Below are positions 8,273 to 17,720 of a stretch of DNA of 64,000 bases, piece after piece (within the stretch, counting starts at the first letter, position 1; every line of letters starts with the position of its first letter). The translations under genes were made by a program, and so were the position numbers. The DNA is taken from contig NZ_LAJH01000013.1 in NCBI RefSeq assembly GCF_001292625.1, forward strand, positions 124,001 through 188,000. The letters are read 5' to 3'. Source of the stretch: Shimia sp. SK013 (GTDB lineage: Bacteria > Pseudomonadota > Alphaproteobacteria > Rhodobacterales > Rhodobacteraceae). Under the pieces are notes generated by a model that was not told the origin of the DNA, did not search any database, and saw only the letters and a list, made by a program, of their open reading frames with translations.

Positions 8273-8302
8273 AGAAAAGGGGCAGAACCGAAGTTCCGCC
8301 CC
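8273..8302 (-). terminator. Porin 3 terminator with UUCG loop
   Basis: On the minus strand a ten-base stem with one G-U pair closes a TTCG loop within 8279-8302 and is followed by a T-rich tract interrupted by one C. It starts 30 bp after the porin 3 stop codon and has the same design as the porin 1 terminator. Confidence 0.88.
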
Positions 8303-8331
8303 TCTCTATATAAGGTGTTTGTCGTTCTGAA

Positions 8332-9240
8332 TTAGAACGAGAAACGAACACCCAGGTCACCAACGGTCTCGCCGTCAGCTTGACCAGCTACGCCACCGGC
8401 CAGAACAGCGCCGCCCAGCGAGTGGGTGAAGCCCAGACCCCAAAGGGTATCTGCGCCAGCCCAGTCTTCGTCTGCGATATAAGCAGAAACAGTGGTGCCG
8501 GAACCGAAGGAGTAGGAACCGTTGATGCGGAATTTCTTCACGTCGAACAATTCGTTGTCAGCGTAAGCAGCGCCAACACCGAAGTCACCGAAGGAACCGC
8601 CAACAGTCACAACAGTCATGTCGTTGCCAGTCTGGGACTGGTGAGCCGCAGCAACAGTCCAGTCGCCGAAGTTGTAGGACAGGTTGATCGCTGTACGATC
8701 GCTACCTTGACCAGACCAAGACAAGTGACCGCCGAAACCAGCGTTAGAGTAGATCACTTCAACACCGTTAGCACCACCACCTGCGGAGGAGAACGAGTCC
8801 CAGTTCCAGTAGCCAAGACCTGTGTCTGGATCACCGTAGTTGGTTACCAGGTTGCCCCAGCCAAGACCGGTCAGGCCGATTGCGCCGTCATACATGCCAG
8901 GTGCACTTTCCAGCGCGCCCAAGATGTTGCCGGTTGCAACTGTGAAGCCAGCTACGGACATACCAACGCGTGGAGCCGAAACGCCGGAAGCGCCTGTACC
9001 GCCAGTACCGGTGTTGCCGCCACGAATACGTACACGTGCGAAGAACTCGATGCCGGAGTCTGTTTCAACAGAACCATCGATGTTCAGAGTGAAACGGTTG
9101 TGGATGGCCAGTTCGTCAGTTGCGCCTGCGTCGCCGTCATAGATGACACCAAAACGTGCGGAACCGCCAAAGTTGATTTCTGCTGCAGCCATGCCCGCTG
9201 TTGCGATCAGCGCGGTGGTTGCGAAGAGAACGTTTTTCAT
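8332..9240 (-). CDS. Outer-membrane porin (Rhodobacter type), paralogue 3
   Basis: A 302-residue porin with signal peptide 1-20 (ends GMAAA), mature start EINFGGSARFG, and terminal VRFSF. It shares RFTLNIDGS, GIEFFARVRIRG, GVSAPRVG, MYDGAIGLTG, VEVIYSN and LWGLGFTHSLGGAVLAG with paralogue 1; paralogues 1 and 3 look closest to each other. An AGGGA ribosome-binding site lies upstream of ATG 9240. It is the first gene of the porin array in transcription order and faces the divergent lipoprotein gene across about 290 bp that should contain both promoters. It forms an outer-membrane trimeric channel by family analogy. Confidence 0.93.
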   Translation of the reverse strand: MKNVLFATTALIATAGMAAAEINFGGSARFGVIYDGDAGATDELAIHNRFTLNIDGSVETDSGIEFFARVRIRGGNTGTGGTGASGVSAPRVGMSVAGFTVATGNILGALESAPGMYDGAIGLTGLGWGNLVTNYGDPDTGLGYWNWDSFSSAGGGANGVEVIYSNAGFGGHLSWSGQGSDRTAINLSYNFGDWTVAAAHQSQTGNDMTVVTVGGSFGDFGVGAAYADNELFDVKKFRINGSYSFGSGTTVSAYIADEDWAGADTLWGLGFTHSLGGAVLAGGVAGQADGETVGDLGVRFSF

Positions 9241-9531
9241 AGTTTTTCCCTCGGTTTTTCAATTCATGCGCCCAATCCGGAGAATCCCAGAGTGGGTATG
9301 GCGACACGTTTCGCTTTTTTGGGGGGCGCTTTGCAAGAAAACCGAAGTCCCGTTTCGCATTGCACACAGAAATGGTGCAGACATGTCACACTCAATTTTC
9401 GGGCCTCTCTGACAGGCTCCGCCGCAACAATGCGTATCCAACTGACCTATTGCCAGCCAAGCGACTATTAATCTTGCCCAATGCGGCAGGCTTGGCTAGG
9501 ACAGTAACAGATTGTTTCTAAGGGCTGGATC

Positions 9532-10047
9532 ATGGACCTACTTCGCCGCACGACAATGATTTTTCTGTTGGGCGCGCTTGCTGCGACAAGCGCCTGTGGA
9601 AACCGGAACAAAGGTGCCTCCAATACCACGCACCGAGAACTGGAACGCCGCGACGACGTCGGCAACCCGATTGACGGCCTTTATGCCGACGAAAACGCAT
9701 CATCGGAGTCCATCTGGAATCTCTTTGGTCCGGACGACAGCGACCTGACGCTGAGCGTGAATAAATACCTCTGGGCCGCCTCCATCGAAGTCCTGAACTT
9801 CCTGCCCATCCAAACCGTGGATCCGTTTTCCGGCGTGATCTCAACCGGCTACGGCACACCGCCCGGCGGTGGGCGCAGCTATCGCGCGACCGTTTATATC
9901 CGCGACGCCGCTTTGGATGCCCGCTCTCTGAATGTTGCATTGCAAACCCGCGGTGGACGCGCTGTTTCCGAGGGCACCGCCCGCGCCGTCGAGGACGCTA
10001 TCCTGACACGCGCACGCCAGATCCGGATCTCCGACAGCAAATTCTAA
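9532..10047 (+). CDS. DUF3576 family lipoprotein
   Basis: A 171-residue protein with a lipoprotein signal: Arg5-Arg6, a hydrophobic core, and lipobox LAATSAC with Cys22 as the probable lipidation site. The mature part (LFGPDDSDLTLSVNKYLWAAS, abbreviated here by its landmarks LFGPDD, VNKYLW, LDFLP-like and YGTPPGG) matches DUF3576, a family of small envelope lipoproteins in alphaproteobacteria. Most likely anchored in the outer membrane facing the periplasm. A hairpin terminator at 10086-10105 separates it from the convergent glycosyltransferase. Molecular role is not known; transcriptional independence from neighbours suggests a monocistronic gene. Confidence 0.85.
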   Translation: MDLLRRTTMIFLLGALAATSACGNRNKGASNTTHRELERRDDVGNPIDGLYADENASSESIWNLFGPDDSDLTLSVNKYLWAASIEVLNFLPIQTVDPFSGVISTGYGTPPGGGRSYRATVYIRDAALDARSLNVALQTRGGRAVSEGTARAVEDAILTRARQIRISDSKF

Positions 10048-10080
10048 CAGCAGACACTGCCGCGACATCCATCGGACCAA

Positions 10081-10110
10081 AAAAGGCCGCCACATAGGGC
10101 GGCCTTTTTG
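10081..10110. terminator. Bidirectional terminator between convergent genes
   Basis: Stem arms GGCCGCC (10086-10092) and GGCGGCC (10099-10105) are flanked by an A-run on the left and five T residues on the right. It can therefore end both the DUF3576 transcript and the opposing glycosyltransferase transcript. Confidence 0.9.
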
Positions 10111-10128
10111 CTGTCTGCACCGGCGTCG

Positions 10129-11388
10129 TCAGGCCGTCACCTTCCCCGGAGTCATTGCGTAAAGCTGATCGATCCATTGCACTTGTTTCGGCAAGCACTG
10201 GCTTTCAAGGTCATACCCCGCCACCGCAAACGCCCGCGCCGCCGCCCCCAATCGGGCGCGCAAGTCCGGGTCTTCCAGTACTTTACACACCTCGGCCACC
10301 ATCTGGTCGCCGTCAAAAAACGGAAACAAGCGCCCGGTGTCGCCATGGCTGATCACCTCGCGCAAAGGCGCAGTGTCACTCGCCACAATTGGTGCCCCGA
10401 TGGCCATCGCCTCGATCAACGACCAACTCAGCACAAAGGGATACGTCAGATAGACATGCGCCCGAGTGATCTGCAGCATCGCCAAAAAGCGATCATAAGG
10501 CACCTTGCCCAAAAAATGCACCCGCTCCCAATCCGGCGTCGGTATGCGGCCGCGCACTTCGTCGATGTATTTCTGTTTCCACGTCTGTCCTTTGGGTGGC
10601 GCAGCGCCATAACTGACCTCATCGCCCCCCACGATCAGAACCTGCGCATCGGGCCGCTCTTTCAAAAGCTTCGGCAGCGCCCGCATGAACACGTGATAGC
10701 CGCGATACGGCTCAAGGTTGCGATTCACGAATGTGATCACCTCATCTTTGCGCGTCAGAACCTGCCCGTCCTCCAAGGCAAACGCCGCCTCAGGATCAGG
10801 TTTCACTACATTGGTGTCGATCCCGTCATGAATGACCGAAATGATTTTGCGCCACTCCTCGGGATAAGTGCCGGCCTGAAACTCTGTCGGACTAATCCCC
10901 AAATCCGCCACGCCGCGATGCATTTTGTTGTTCAAGTTCTTCAAACGCAGGCGGATCGCCTCACTTTCCGGCTCCACCCTCGGAAATTCCGGATCAAACC
11001 CCACATCCGTATCTTCGCCGCCATAATAAAGCTCGCAATACAGCCCGATGCGCGCGGTTGGCCACAGATCCCGCAAGAACATCGGCTCTCCCCACCCGGG
11101 ATGGGCCACAATAACATCCGGTGTGAATCCTTCATCCCGCAACCGCCGCGCCGCCACAAAACAGCTCTCTGCCCGCAGCATCTTGGTCTCAAAATCCACC
11201 AGCCACGGATGCAGACCTTTGGACGGTTTGCGTTTGATCTCATAAGGCAGCAGCCGCACACCTTTCCACTCGCCGGGATTCTTCACCCGCAGGGTCAGCG
11301 ACACCACCTCATGCCCGCGCTCCACAAGCGCCGGTGCCAGATGTTTGAACTGCCCCGGAAAGTTCTGATGGATAAAGAGGATTTTCAT
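10129..11388 (-). CDS. Glycosyltransferase family 4 protein
   Basis: ATG 11388 opens the canonical first strand MKILFIHQNFPGQF; the frame extends to 11532 without family features. The 419-residue protein has a GT-B layout: an N-terminal Rossmann domain (about 1-190, with HPGWGEPMFL), then the donor-binding domain with TFVNRNLEPYRGYHVFMRA near 225-245, VLIVGGD, VHFLGKVPY and the E-x7-E type segment SLIEAMAIGAPIVASD near 345-360. It likely transfers a sugar from an NDP-sugar at the cytoplasmic face of the inner membrane for lipopolysaccharide or exopolysaccharide. It is isolated from other polysaccharide genes here, so the product cannot be named. Confidence 0.88.
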   Translation of the reverse strand: MKILFIHQNFPGQFKHLAPALVERGHEVVSLTLRVKNPGEWKGVRLLPYEIKRKPSKGLHPWLVDFETKMLRAESCFVAARRLRDEGFTPDVIVAHPGWGEPMFLRDLWPTARIGLYCELYYGGEDTDVGFDPEFPRVEPESEAIRLRLKNLNNKMHRGVADLGISPTEFQAGTYPEEWRKIISVIHDGIDTNVVKPDPEAAFALEDGQVLTRKDEVITFVNRNLEPYRGYHVFMRALPKLLKERPDAQVLIVGGDEVSYGAAPPKGQTWKQKYIDEVRGRIPTPDWERVHFLGKVPYDRFLAMLQITRAHVYLTYPFVLSWSLIEAMAIGAPIVASDTAPLREVISHGDTGRLFPFFDGDQMVAEVCKVLEDPDLRARLGAAARAFAVAGYDLESQCLPKQVQWIDQLYAMTPGKVTA

Positions 11389-11568
11389 GCTGCTCGCCTG
11401 CGAAATTGCGCCAATTGAAGCTGTATATCGCAGATTCTCGCACCCGTAAGCCCGCAACGCGCGCATTTTCACGGCTCGGCACTGGACCGCGACGCCAAGC
11501 CCGCCTATCACCTTGCCCGAACTGCGCCGCAAATTGCGGACGAGACTCTATATATACAGGTGTCACCC

Positions 11569-14229
11569 ATGTCGCGCTACACACCCGCCGAAATCGAAGC
11601 CAACTGGCAAGCCGCTTGGGCCAAGAACGAGACCTTCAAGGCCGTTCGCGATGAAACCAAGCCGAAATACTACGTGCTAGAGATGTTCCCTTATCCGTCG
11701 GGCAAACTGCACATGGGTCACGTGCGCAACTACACGATGGGCGACGTGATCGCGCGCCACAAAATGGCGACGGGTCACAACGTGTTGCACCCGATGGGCT
11801 TTGACGCTTTTGGTATGCCTGCCGAAAACGCCGCGATGGCGTCGGGCGGTCACCCCAAGGATTGGACCTATTCCAACATCGACACGATGGTCGAGCAGAT
11901 GAAGCCGCTAGGCCTGTCGCTCGATTGGTCGCGCATGTTCGCCACCTGTGACGTGGATTACTACGGCCAGCAGCAATCGCTGTTCCTCGATTTCCTCGAC
12001 AAAGGACTGGTCTACCGCAAAAACGCCGTGGTGAACTGGGATCCGGTCGACATGACCGTTCTGGCCAACGAACAGGTCGAAGGCGGCCGCGGCTGGCGCT
12101 CTGGTGCTTTGGTGGAACGCCGTGAACTCACACAATGGTTCTTCAAAATCTCCGAGCATTCCGACGAGCTGCTGACCGCGCTTGAAGGTCTGGACAACTG
12201 GCCCGCCAAAGTGCGCCTGATGCAGGAAAACTGGATCGGCAAATCGCGCGGTCTGGAATTTGGCTTTGAACGCACCGATGCGGGCGACCCGATCACTGTC
12301 TATACAACACGCCCCGACACGCTTATGGGCGCGTCTTTTGTGGGCATCTCGCCGGATCACCCGATCTCCAAAGAACTGGAAGCCGACAATCCAGAACTGG
12401 CCGCCTTCCTTGCCGAATGCCGCAAAGGCGGCACAACCGAGGAAGCCATCGAGACCGCGCCGAAACTCGGCTATGACACCGGCATCCGCGTGAAACACCC
12501 GCTGAACCCTGATTGGGAACTGCCGGTCTGGATCGCCAACTTCATCCTGATGGACTACGGCACCGGCGCGATCTTCGCCTGCCCCGCGCATGACCAACGC
12601 GACTTTGAGTTCGCCACCAAATACACCCTGCCGATTGCTCCTGCATTCGTTGCTCTTCCCGACGATCATGCAAAGGAACAAAAGCAAGATGCACCATCGG
12701 ACCTGACCATTGGGTTTATGACTTCATTTGACGTTACTGGCACTGTCTTCGACGAAAACAGTAAGTCAGTGCTGACTGAAGCTTTCGTGCCCGGCAAAGA
12801 AGAAAAGGTGAAATGGGTCAACCACTTCGCCGGTCTGGACGAGGCCACCGGCCAAGAGGCCATCGACGTCACCATCGACTTCGCCGAAAAGGCCGGTTGG
12901 GGCAAAGGCGTCACCAACTTCCGTCTGCGCGACTGGGGCCTGTCCCGTCAGCGTTACTGGGGCTGCCCAATTCCAGTTGTGCATTGTGACAGCTGTGGCG
13001 TGGTGCCGGAAAAGAAAGAAAACCTGCCGATCGAACTGCCTTATGACGAAGGCGGCAAACCGATCGACTTCTCCGTGCCCGGCAACCCGCTGGACCGCCA
13101 CCCCACATGGCGCGACTGCGCCTGCCCGAACTGTGGCGCGCCCGCGAAACGCGAAACCGACACGATGGACACCTTTGTGGACAGCTCGTGGTACTTCGCC
13201 CGCTTCACCGCACCCAAGGCCGACACGCCCACCGTGGCGGAAGACGCCGCTTACTGGATGAACGTCGACCAATACATCGGCGGCATCGAGCACGCGATCT
13301 TGCACCTGCTCTATTCACGCTTCTTTGCGCGCGCGATGCACATCTGCGGCCACCTGCCGGAATCCGCCAAGGAACCGTTTGATGCGCTCTTCACCCAAGG
13401 CATGGTGACCCACGCGATCTACAAGCGCGAAAACCAAAGCGGCCGCCCGACTTACTTCTATCCTGAGCAGGTCGACATCAAAGACGGCAAGGCCTTCCTG
13501 AAAGAAGACGGTTCCGAAGTCGACATTGTGCCCTCGGCCAAAATGTCGAAGTCGAAAAACAACGTCGTGGACCCTGTCGACATCATCACCGCCTTTGGCG
13601 CCGACACCGCGCGTTGGTTTGTGCTGTCCGACAGCCCGCCCGAGCGCGACGTCGAATGGACAGCCTCTGGCGCCGAGGCCTCTTTCAAGCACCTCTCGCG
13701 CGTGCACCGCATCGCCTGCGACATCGCCGAGATGCCCGCAGGCACGGCGCAAGGCGACCAAGAGCTGCTGCGCGAAACTCACAAGGCGATCCGCGATGTG
13801 ACCCTTGGTGTGGAAAGCTTCGGCTTCAACGCCTCTATCGCGAAACTTTACGGCTTCACCAACACGCTGGCGAAATCCAAGGCCGGTGGCGATGCCAAAC
13901 GCACCGCTGCACGCGCACTGGCGCAACTGATGGCGCCTATGACGCCCCACCTTTCCGAGGACATCTGGCAGATGCTCGGCGGCGAAGGCCTTGTGGTCAA
14001 CGCACCGTGGCCCGTCGCGGACGAGGCGATGCTGGTCGAAGCCGAAGTCACCCTACCGATCCAGATCAACGGCAAACGCCGTGGCGAAATCACCGTTGCC
14101 AAGGATCTGCCGAAAGAAGAGGTTGAAAAACTGGCGCTGGCCCACGAAGCTGTCTCCAGCCGGCTGGAAGGGGCCCAGCCTAAGAAACTCATCGTTGTCC
14201 CCGGCCGGATTGTGAATGTCGTCATCTAA
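11569..14229 (+). CDS. leuS: Leucyl-tRNA synthetase
   Basis: The 886-residue enzyme has the class I signature HMGH (in [11 protein letters not shown], about residues 44-54), the CP1 editing domain (about 220-420), a zinc-type segment with CDSCG and CPNCG, the KMSKS loop (AKMSKSKNN, about 658-666) and a C-terminal tRNA-binding domain. It charges tRNA-Leu in the cytoplasm. ATG 11569 is preferred; a GTG nine bases upstream is in frame. A stretch of about 40 codons (12661-12780) within the editing-domain region is only about 45 percent GC against about 64 percent in flanking sequence. The downstream lptE and holA genes probably share its transcript. Confidence 0.96.
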   Translation: MSRYTPAEIEANWQAAWAKNETFKAVRDETKPKYYVLEMFPYPSGKLHMGHVRNYTMGDVIARHKMATGHNVLHPMGFDAFGMPAENAAMASGGHPKDWTYSNIDTMVEQMKPLGLSLDWSRMFATCDVDYYGQQQSLFLDFLDKGLVYRKNAVVNWDPVDMTVLANEQVEGGRGWRSGALVERRELTQWFFKISEHSDELLTALEGLDNWPAKVRLMQENWIGKSRGLEFGFERTDAGDPITVYTTRPDTLMGASFVGISPDHPISKELEADNPELAAFLAECRKGGTTEEAIETAPKLGYDTGIRVKHPLNPDWELPVWIANFILMDYGTGAIFACPAHDQRDFEFATKYTLPIAPAFVALPDDHAKEQKQDAPSDLTIGFMTSFDVTGTVFDENSKSVLTEAFVPGKEEKVKWVNHFAGLDEATGQEAIDVTIDFAEKAGWGKGVTNFRLRDWGLSRQRYWGCPIPVVHCDSCGVVPEKKENLPIELPYDEGGKPIDFSVPGNPLDRHPTWRDCACPNCGAPAKRETDTMDTFVDSSWYFARFTAPKADTPTVAEDAAYWMNVDQYIGGIEHAILHLLYSRFFARAMHICGHLPESAKEPFDALFTQGMVTHAIYKRENQSGRPTYFYPEQVDIKDGKAFLKEDGSEVDIVPSAKMSKSKNNVVDPVDIITAFGADTARWFVLSDSPPERDVEWTASGAEASFKHLSRVHRIACDIAEMPAGTAQGDQELLRETHKAIRDVTLGVESFGFNASIAKLYGFTNTLAKSKAGGDAKRTAARALAQLMAPMTPHLSEDIWQMLGGEGLVVNAPWPVADEAMLVEAEVTLPIQINGKRRGEITVAKDLPKEEVEKLALAHEAVSSRLEGAQPKKLIVVPGRIVNVVI

Positions 14230-14235
14230 ATCGTT

Positions 14236-14321
14236 TCCCGTTATGAACAAAATACAGCATCGGTTTTCTGCGTTTGCGCCAAAGGCGAAAGGCAGCGAAA
14301 AACGATCCCTTTCTAACGGGA
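14236..14321 (+). promoter_or_regulatory. Structured leuS-lptE spacer that can pair over the lptE ribosome-binding site
   Basis: TCCCGTTA (14236-14243) is exactly complementary to TAACGGGA (14314-14321), and the latter contains the GGGA that precedes the lptE ATG at 14327. Between them a second hairpin with core CGCC-AAA-GGCG (14277-14287) and imperfect longer arms can form. If it folds, the RNA would hide the lptE start. Whether this is regulatory is inference. Confidence 0.45.
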
Positions 14322-14326
14322 CAACG

Positions 14327-14821
14327 ATGAACCGACGCGGCTTTCTTCTGCTCACCGCAGCCGCCGCCCCCACGTTGGCGGGCTGCGGCTTTGAACCTGT
14401 CTATGGTACCCAAGGCGCCGCATCCGGCCTTCTGGATCGGATCGCCATGGATGAACCCAACGACAACAACAGCTACCTTCTGGTGCGCGAACTCGAAGAC
14501 CGGCTTGGCCGCACCTCTGGCGGCGAAACTTTTGGCCTGTCGTACTCTGTCGCCACCGAAAGCAAGGCAGTGGGCAAAACAGTCGCTCAGGTCACATCAC
14601 GCTTTGATATCTTGGGCGAAGTCACCTACGCGCTGCGTGATCTCGACACCAAAGAGGTGCTGACCACCAACACGATCAACAGCTTTGTGGGCTATTCTGC
14701 GAGCGGCTCCACCGTGTCCGAGGTCGCAGCCGAGGCCGATGCCTACGAGCGTCTGATGGTGGTCTTGGCGGACCGCATCGTTGCCGAACTGCAAGCCTAC
14801 GCGACCACCAACGCCCTATGA
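14327..14821 (+). CDS. lptE: LPS assembly lipoprotein LptE
   Basis: I place the start at ATG 14327 because it begins a lipoprotein signal (MNRRGFLLLTAAAA, lipobox LAGC with Cys20). The mature part starts GFEPVYG, a hallmark of LptE, followed by a short alpha/beta domain of about 140 residues. LptE plugs the LptD barrel in the outer membrane and helps insert lipopolysaccharide. It lies between leuS and holA, the same order seen in many proteobacteria (leuS-lptE-holA), which supports the call. The holA start overlaps its stop by four bases (ATGA). The spacer upstream may fold over its ribosome-binding site. Confidence 0.9.
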   Translation: MNRRGFLLLTAAAAPTLAGCGFEPVYGTQGAASGLLDRIAMDEPNDNNSYLLVRELEDRLGRTSGGETFGLSYSVATESKAVGKTVAQVTSRFDILGEVTYALRDLDTKEVLTTNTINSFVGYSASGSTVSEVAAEADAYERLMVVLADRIVAELQAYATTNAL

Positions 14822-15843
14822 AGCTCCCCAGCCGCGACGCAAACCGCTACTTTGGCAAACCCGATCCAGACCGCACCGGCGTTCTGATCTATGGGCCAGA
14901 CGCCATGCGCGTGGCGCTAAAACGGCAGGAATTGATCGCCGCCCTGATTGGCCCGCAAGGCGAAGAAGAAATGCGCCTGACCCGCATCCCCGGCGCGGAT
15001 CTGCGCAAAGACAAGGCCAAGCTGCACGACGCCGTCAAGGAAATCAGCTTCTTCCCCGGCCCCCGCGTGGCCTTTGTCGAAGACGCAAACGACACCGCTG
15101 CACCGGCAATCCTTGCAGCGCTAGAGGATTGGTCGCACGGCGATGCGCAAATCGTCGTGACCGCCGGTCAACTCAAGGCCAGCTCAAAAATCCGCAAAGC
15201 CTTCGAAAACCACGCCCGTACTTATGCCGTGGGCATCTACAACGACCCGCCCAGCCGCGAGGAAATTGAGTCCGACCTAACCTCTGCCGGTCTGAAAAAC
15301 ATTGAGCCAGAGGCCAAGACGGACCTCTTCAATCTGTCGCGTGAACTCGATCCCGGAGATTTTCGCCAAACCGTCGAAAAACTCGCACTCTATAAACTCA
15401 ACGACGACCTGCCGGTCACCAGCGATGACGTCGCCGCCTGCGCGCCCGTTTCCACCGAGGCCGCGCTTGACGACATTCTCAACATCGTCGCCGAAGGCCG
15501 CGCCGAGGAACTCGGTCCGATCCTGCGCAAGCTTCAGGCTCAGGGCACCAACCCCGTGGCGCTTCTGATTGCCGCCACCCGCCACTTCCGCGCGCTTTAT
15601 ACCGCCGCCTCTGATCCCGGCGGCGCCTCTGCCGGTATCGCCCGTATGCGCCCGCCAATCTTTGGCCCCCGCCGGGACCGCATGCTGCGTCAGGCCTCCG
15701 GCTGGGGCGCACCGAAACTTGAACAGGCGCTCACCGGCTTGACGGATACGGACCTGAAACTGCGCTCTGCCGGCCAACACGCCCCCGACATGGCGCTTGT
15801 GGAACGGTTGTTTTTGCGCATGGCCATGCTGGCCCGTCGCTAG
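14818..15843 (+). CDS. holA: DNA polymerase III delta subunit
   Basis: The 341-residue protein fits the clamp-loader delta subunit: an N-terminal AAA-like domain with VLIYGPDAMRVA where the Walker A region would be (no functional P-loop, as expected for delta), FFPGPRVAFVEDA, a helical lid domain and a C-terminal collar domain beginning near residue 215 (DILNIVAEGR). Delta opens the beta sliding clamp during replication. The ATG overlaps the lptE stop, so the two are translationally coupled. The length is usual for alphaproteobacterial HolA. The gene ends about 100 bp before the GST gene. Confidence 0.9.
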   Translation: MKLPSRDANRYFGKPDPDRTGVLIYGPDAMRVALKRQELIAALIGPQGEEEMRLTRIPGADLRKDKAKLHDAVKEISFFPGPRVAFVEDANDTAAPAILAALEDWSHGDAQIVVTAGQLKASSKIRKAFENHARTYAVGIYNDPPSREEIESDLTSAGLKNIEPEAKTDLFNLSRELDPGDFRQTVEKLALYKLNDDLPVTSDDVAACAPVSTEAALDDILNIVAEGRAEELGPILRKLQAQGTNPVALLIAATRHFRALYTAASDPGGASAGIARMRPPIFGPRRDRMLRQASGWGAPKLEQALTGLTDTDLKLRSAGQHAPDMALVERLFLRMAMLARR

Positions 15844-15945
15844 CGCTCAAGACACCCAACCCCAAGACCGAACGTCACCGATCGCAACCAACGCTTGTGC
15901 AACCCTCTCGCCCTTGGCACTCTGCCGCCAACAGGGAGGATCACT

Positions 15946-16539
15946 ATGTATGACGTCATCGGAAGTTCCACCAGCCGCGCCTTTCGCGTGATGTGGATGC
16001 TTGAGGAACTCGGCCAGCCTTACACCTACATCCCAGAGCAGCCGCAAAGCGACATGGTCCGCGAACTCAACCCCTCCGGCAAAATTCCCGTTCTGCGTGA
16101 CGGTGAGGCAGTGATCACCGACAGCACTGCGATCCTCACCTATCTCGCGGACAAACACGGCGCGTTGACCTATCCCGCAGGCACGCTGGAGCGCGCTCAT
16201 CAGGACAGTCTCACGCTGATGATCCTGGACGAGATCGAAAGCCCGCTCTGGACCGCCAGCCGCCACAGCTTCATCCTTCCAAAAGACAAGCGCGTGCCCG
16301 AGGTCAAAGACAGCCTGAAATGGGAATACAGCCGCAACATGAAAACCGTCATGTCCCGCAGACGCGGCGCCTACATGATGGGCGACATGTTCACCCTGCC
16401 CGACATCATCCTCACCCAATGTGCCACGTGGGCCAAAGTCGCGGGCTTCCCGACCGACAATGAGGATCTGCTTGCTTATATTCAGGACACCCGTGCACGT
16501 CCGGCGTTTCGAACCTTGCTTGAGAAAATCAAAAAGTAA
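15946..16539 (+). CDS. Glutathione S-transferase family protein
   Basis: ATG 15946 has an excellent AGGGAGGA site five bases upstream. The 197-residue protein has an N-terminal thioredoxin-like domain (residues 1-75) with STSRAFRVMWMLEELG at the active-site helix and the glutathione-binding DSTAILTYLAD motif near 60-70, followed by an all-helical C-terminal domain. The first-helix serines are possible catalytic residues as in other bacterial GSTs. It is cytosolic and could conjugate or reduce electrophiles; the substrate cannot be inferred. It is short for the family (200-220 is common), but both domains seem complete. The gene converges on the flavoprotein gene with 17 bp between them. Confidence 0.9.
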   Translation: MYDVIGSSTSRAFRVMWMLEELGQPYTYIPEQPQSDMVRELNPSGKIPVLRDGEAVITDSTAILTYLADKHGALTYPAGTLERAHQDSLTLMILDEIESPLWTASRHSFILPKDKRVPEVKDSLKWEYSRNMKTVMSRRRGAYMMGDMFTLPDIILTQCATWAKVAGFPTDNEDLLAYIQDTRARPAFRTLLEKIKK

Positions 16540-16556
16540 TTCTGGGCGGGGCGGCT

Positions 16557-17720
16557 TTATGCGGCTGGCGGTCTGGACAGGTATTTCACCGCCCCGTCGC
16601 CCGCCCAGCGCCCCGTCGCCAAACAGGCCGTCAGCAGATAGCCGCCCGTCGGCGCCTCCCAGTCCAGCATTTCACCGGCGGCAAAAACGCCGGGACGGGC
16701 CGTCATCATCAGGCTCGCATCCAACGCATCAAATCGCAGACCGCCTGCTGTGCTGATTGCCTCGTCCATCGGACGCGGCCCTAAATGCGTGACATGCAAT
16801 GCCTTGATAACCGACGCCAAATCCTGTGGCAAAGGCCGCGCAAACTCCATCAACAACGCAAGCTTCTCTGGCGGCAGCTTCAGCGCCTTGCGTAAAAAGT
16901 TCGTCAGGCTGGCCTTACCGCGCGGTTTTGCCAACTTTGCCCGCACCGCGTCCAACGACATGTCGGGCAGCAGGTCCAGCGTCAACGCCTGCCCTTCCCG
17001 CATCATACGCGACACGGCATAGATCCCACCGCCTTCGAGACCCCTCGCCGAGATCACAAACTCTGCGCGCACGCGGTTTGCGCCCACCTGCAGCTCTACG
17101 TTTTTTACGGGCGTGCCAAAATGCTTGGCCATATGCGGCGACCATTCGACTTCAAATCCCATATTGGCCGGTTGAAACGGCGCGACCGGCGCATCAATCC
17201 ATTCCGCCCACGCCCCGTCTGACCCCAATCGTGCCCAGCTGGCGCCGCCACAAGCCAACACGCAGACCTTGGGCATAATCTCCTGCACGCCCTCGGGCGT
17301 CTCAAAACGATAGGCGCCCCCAATCCAGCGCCATCGCGTCCGAACCTCTACACCCTGCGCATCCAGTCGCCCAAGCCACGCCCGCAACAGCGGCGACGCC
17401 TTCATCGCTTTGGGAAACACCCGCCCGGACGAGCCGGTGAACATCTCCTGTCCCAGCCCTTCGGCCCAAGCGATGGCTTGCGTCGGCCCAAAGGCCTCCA
17501 ACATGGGCCGCAACACTGGTGCGGCCTCTTCATATGCATTTAGGAAAGCCTCAAACGGCGCATCTTTGGTCAGGTTCAAGCCCGACTTGCCCGCCATCAG
17601 AAACTTGCGTCCCACAGACGGCTTGGCCTCGGCCACCACCACGGAATGTCCCGCAGCAGACAGCACATCTGCCGCCATCAACCCCGCAGGGCCTGCCCCT
17701 ATCACCAATACGTCGGTCAC
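16557..17720 (-). CDS. TIGR03862 / BaiN-like FAD-dependent flavoprotein
   Basis: This 387-residue protein starts with the FAD-binding dinucleotide fold VLVIGAGPAGLMAA (residues 4-17), has GRKFLMAGKSGLNLT near 37-51, an internal variable domain, and the second FAD segment GVFAAGEMLDWEAPTGGYLL near the C-terminus (about 345-365). The order matches the HI0933/BaiN family and more specifically the proteobacterial TIGR03862 group, whose reaction is not established. It is cytosolic. The start codon overlaps the stop of the upstream mechanosensitive channel gene by 4 bp, so the two are one operon, although no functional tie is obvious. Confidence 0.88.
   Translation of the reverse strand: MTDVLVIGAGPAGLMAADVLSAAGHSVVVAEAKPSVGRKFLMAGKSGLNLTKDAPFEAFLNAYEEAAPVLRPMLEAFGPTQAIAWAEGLGQEMFTGSSGRVFPKAMKASPLLRAWLGRLDAQGVEVRTRWRWIGGAYRFETPEGVQEIMPKVCVLACGGASWARLGSDGAWAEWIDAPVAPFQPANMGFEVEWSPHMAKHFGTPVKNVELQVGANRVRAEFVISARGLEGGGIYAVSRMMREGQALTLDLLPDMSLDAVRAKLAKPRGKASLTNFLRKALKLPPEKLALLMEFARPLPQDLASVIKALHVTHLGPRPMDEAISTAGGLRFDALDASLMMTARPGVFAAGEMLDWEAPTGGYLLTACLATGRWAGDGAVKYLSRPPAA

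Noticed and set aside
8380-9471. Plus-strand open frame of 363 codons opposite porin 3
   Set aside because: The minus-strand porin has signal peptide, conserved blocks and C-terminal Phe. The opposite frame is Cys/Ser/Thr-rich with no landmarks.
10108-11418. Plus-strand open frame of 436 codons opposite the GT4 gene
   Set aside because: Rich in His, Arg and Pro with no family match, typical of an antisense shadow; the GT4 frame has clear catalytic motifs.
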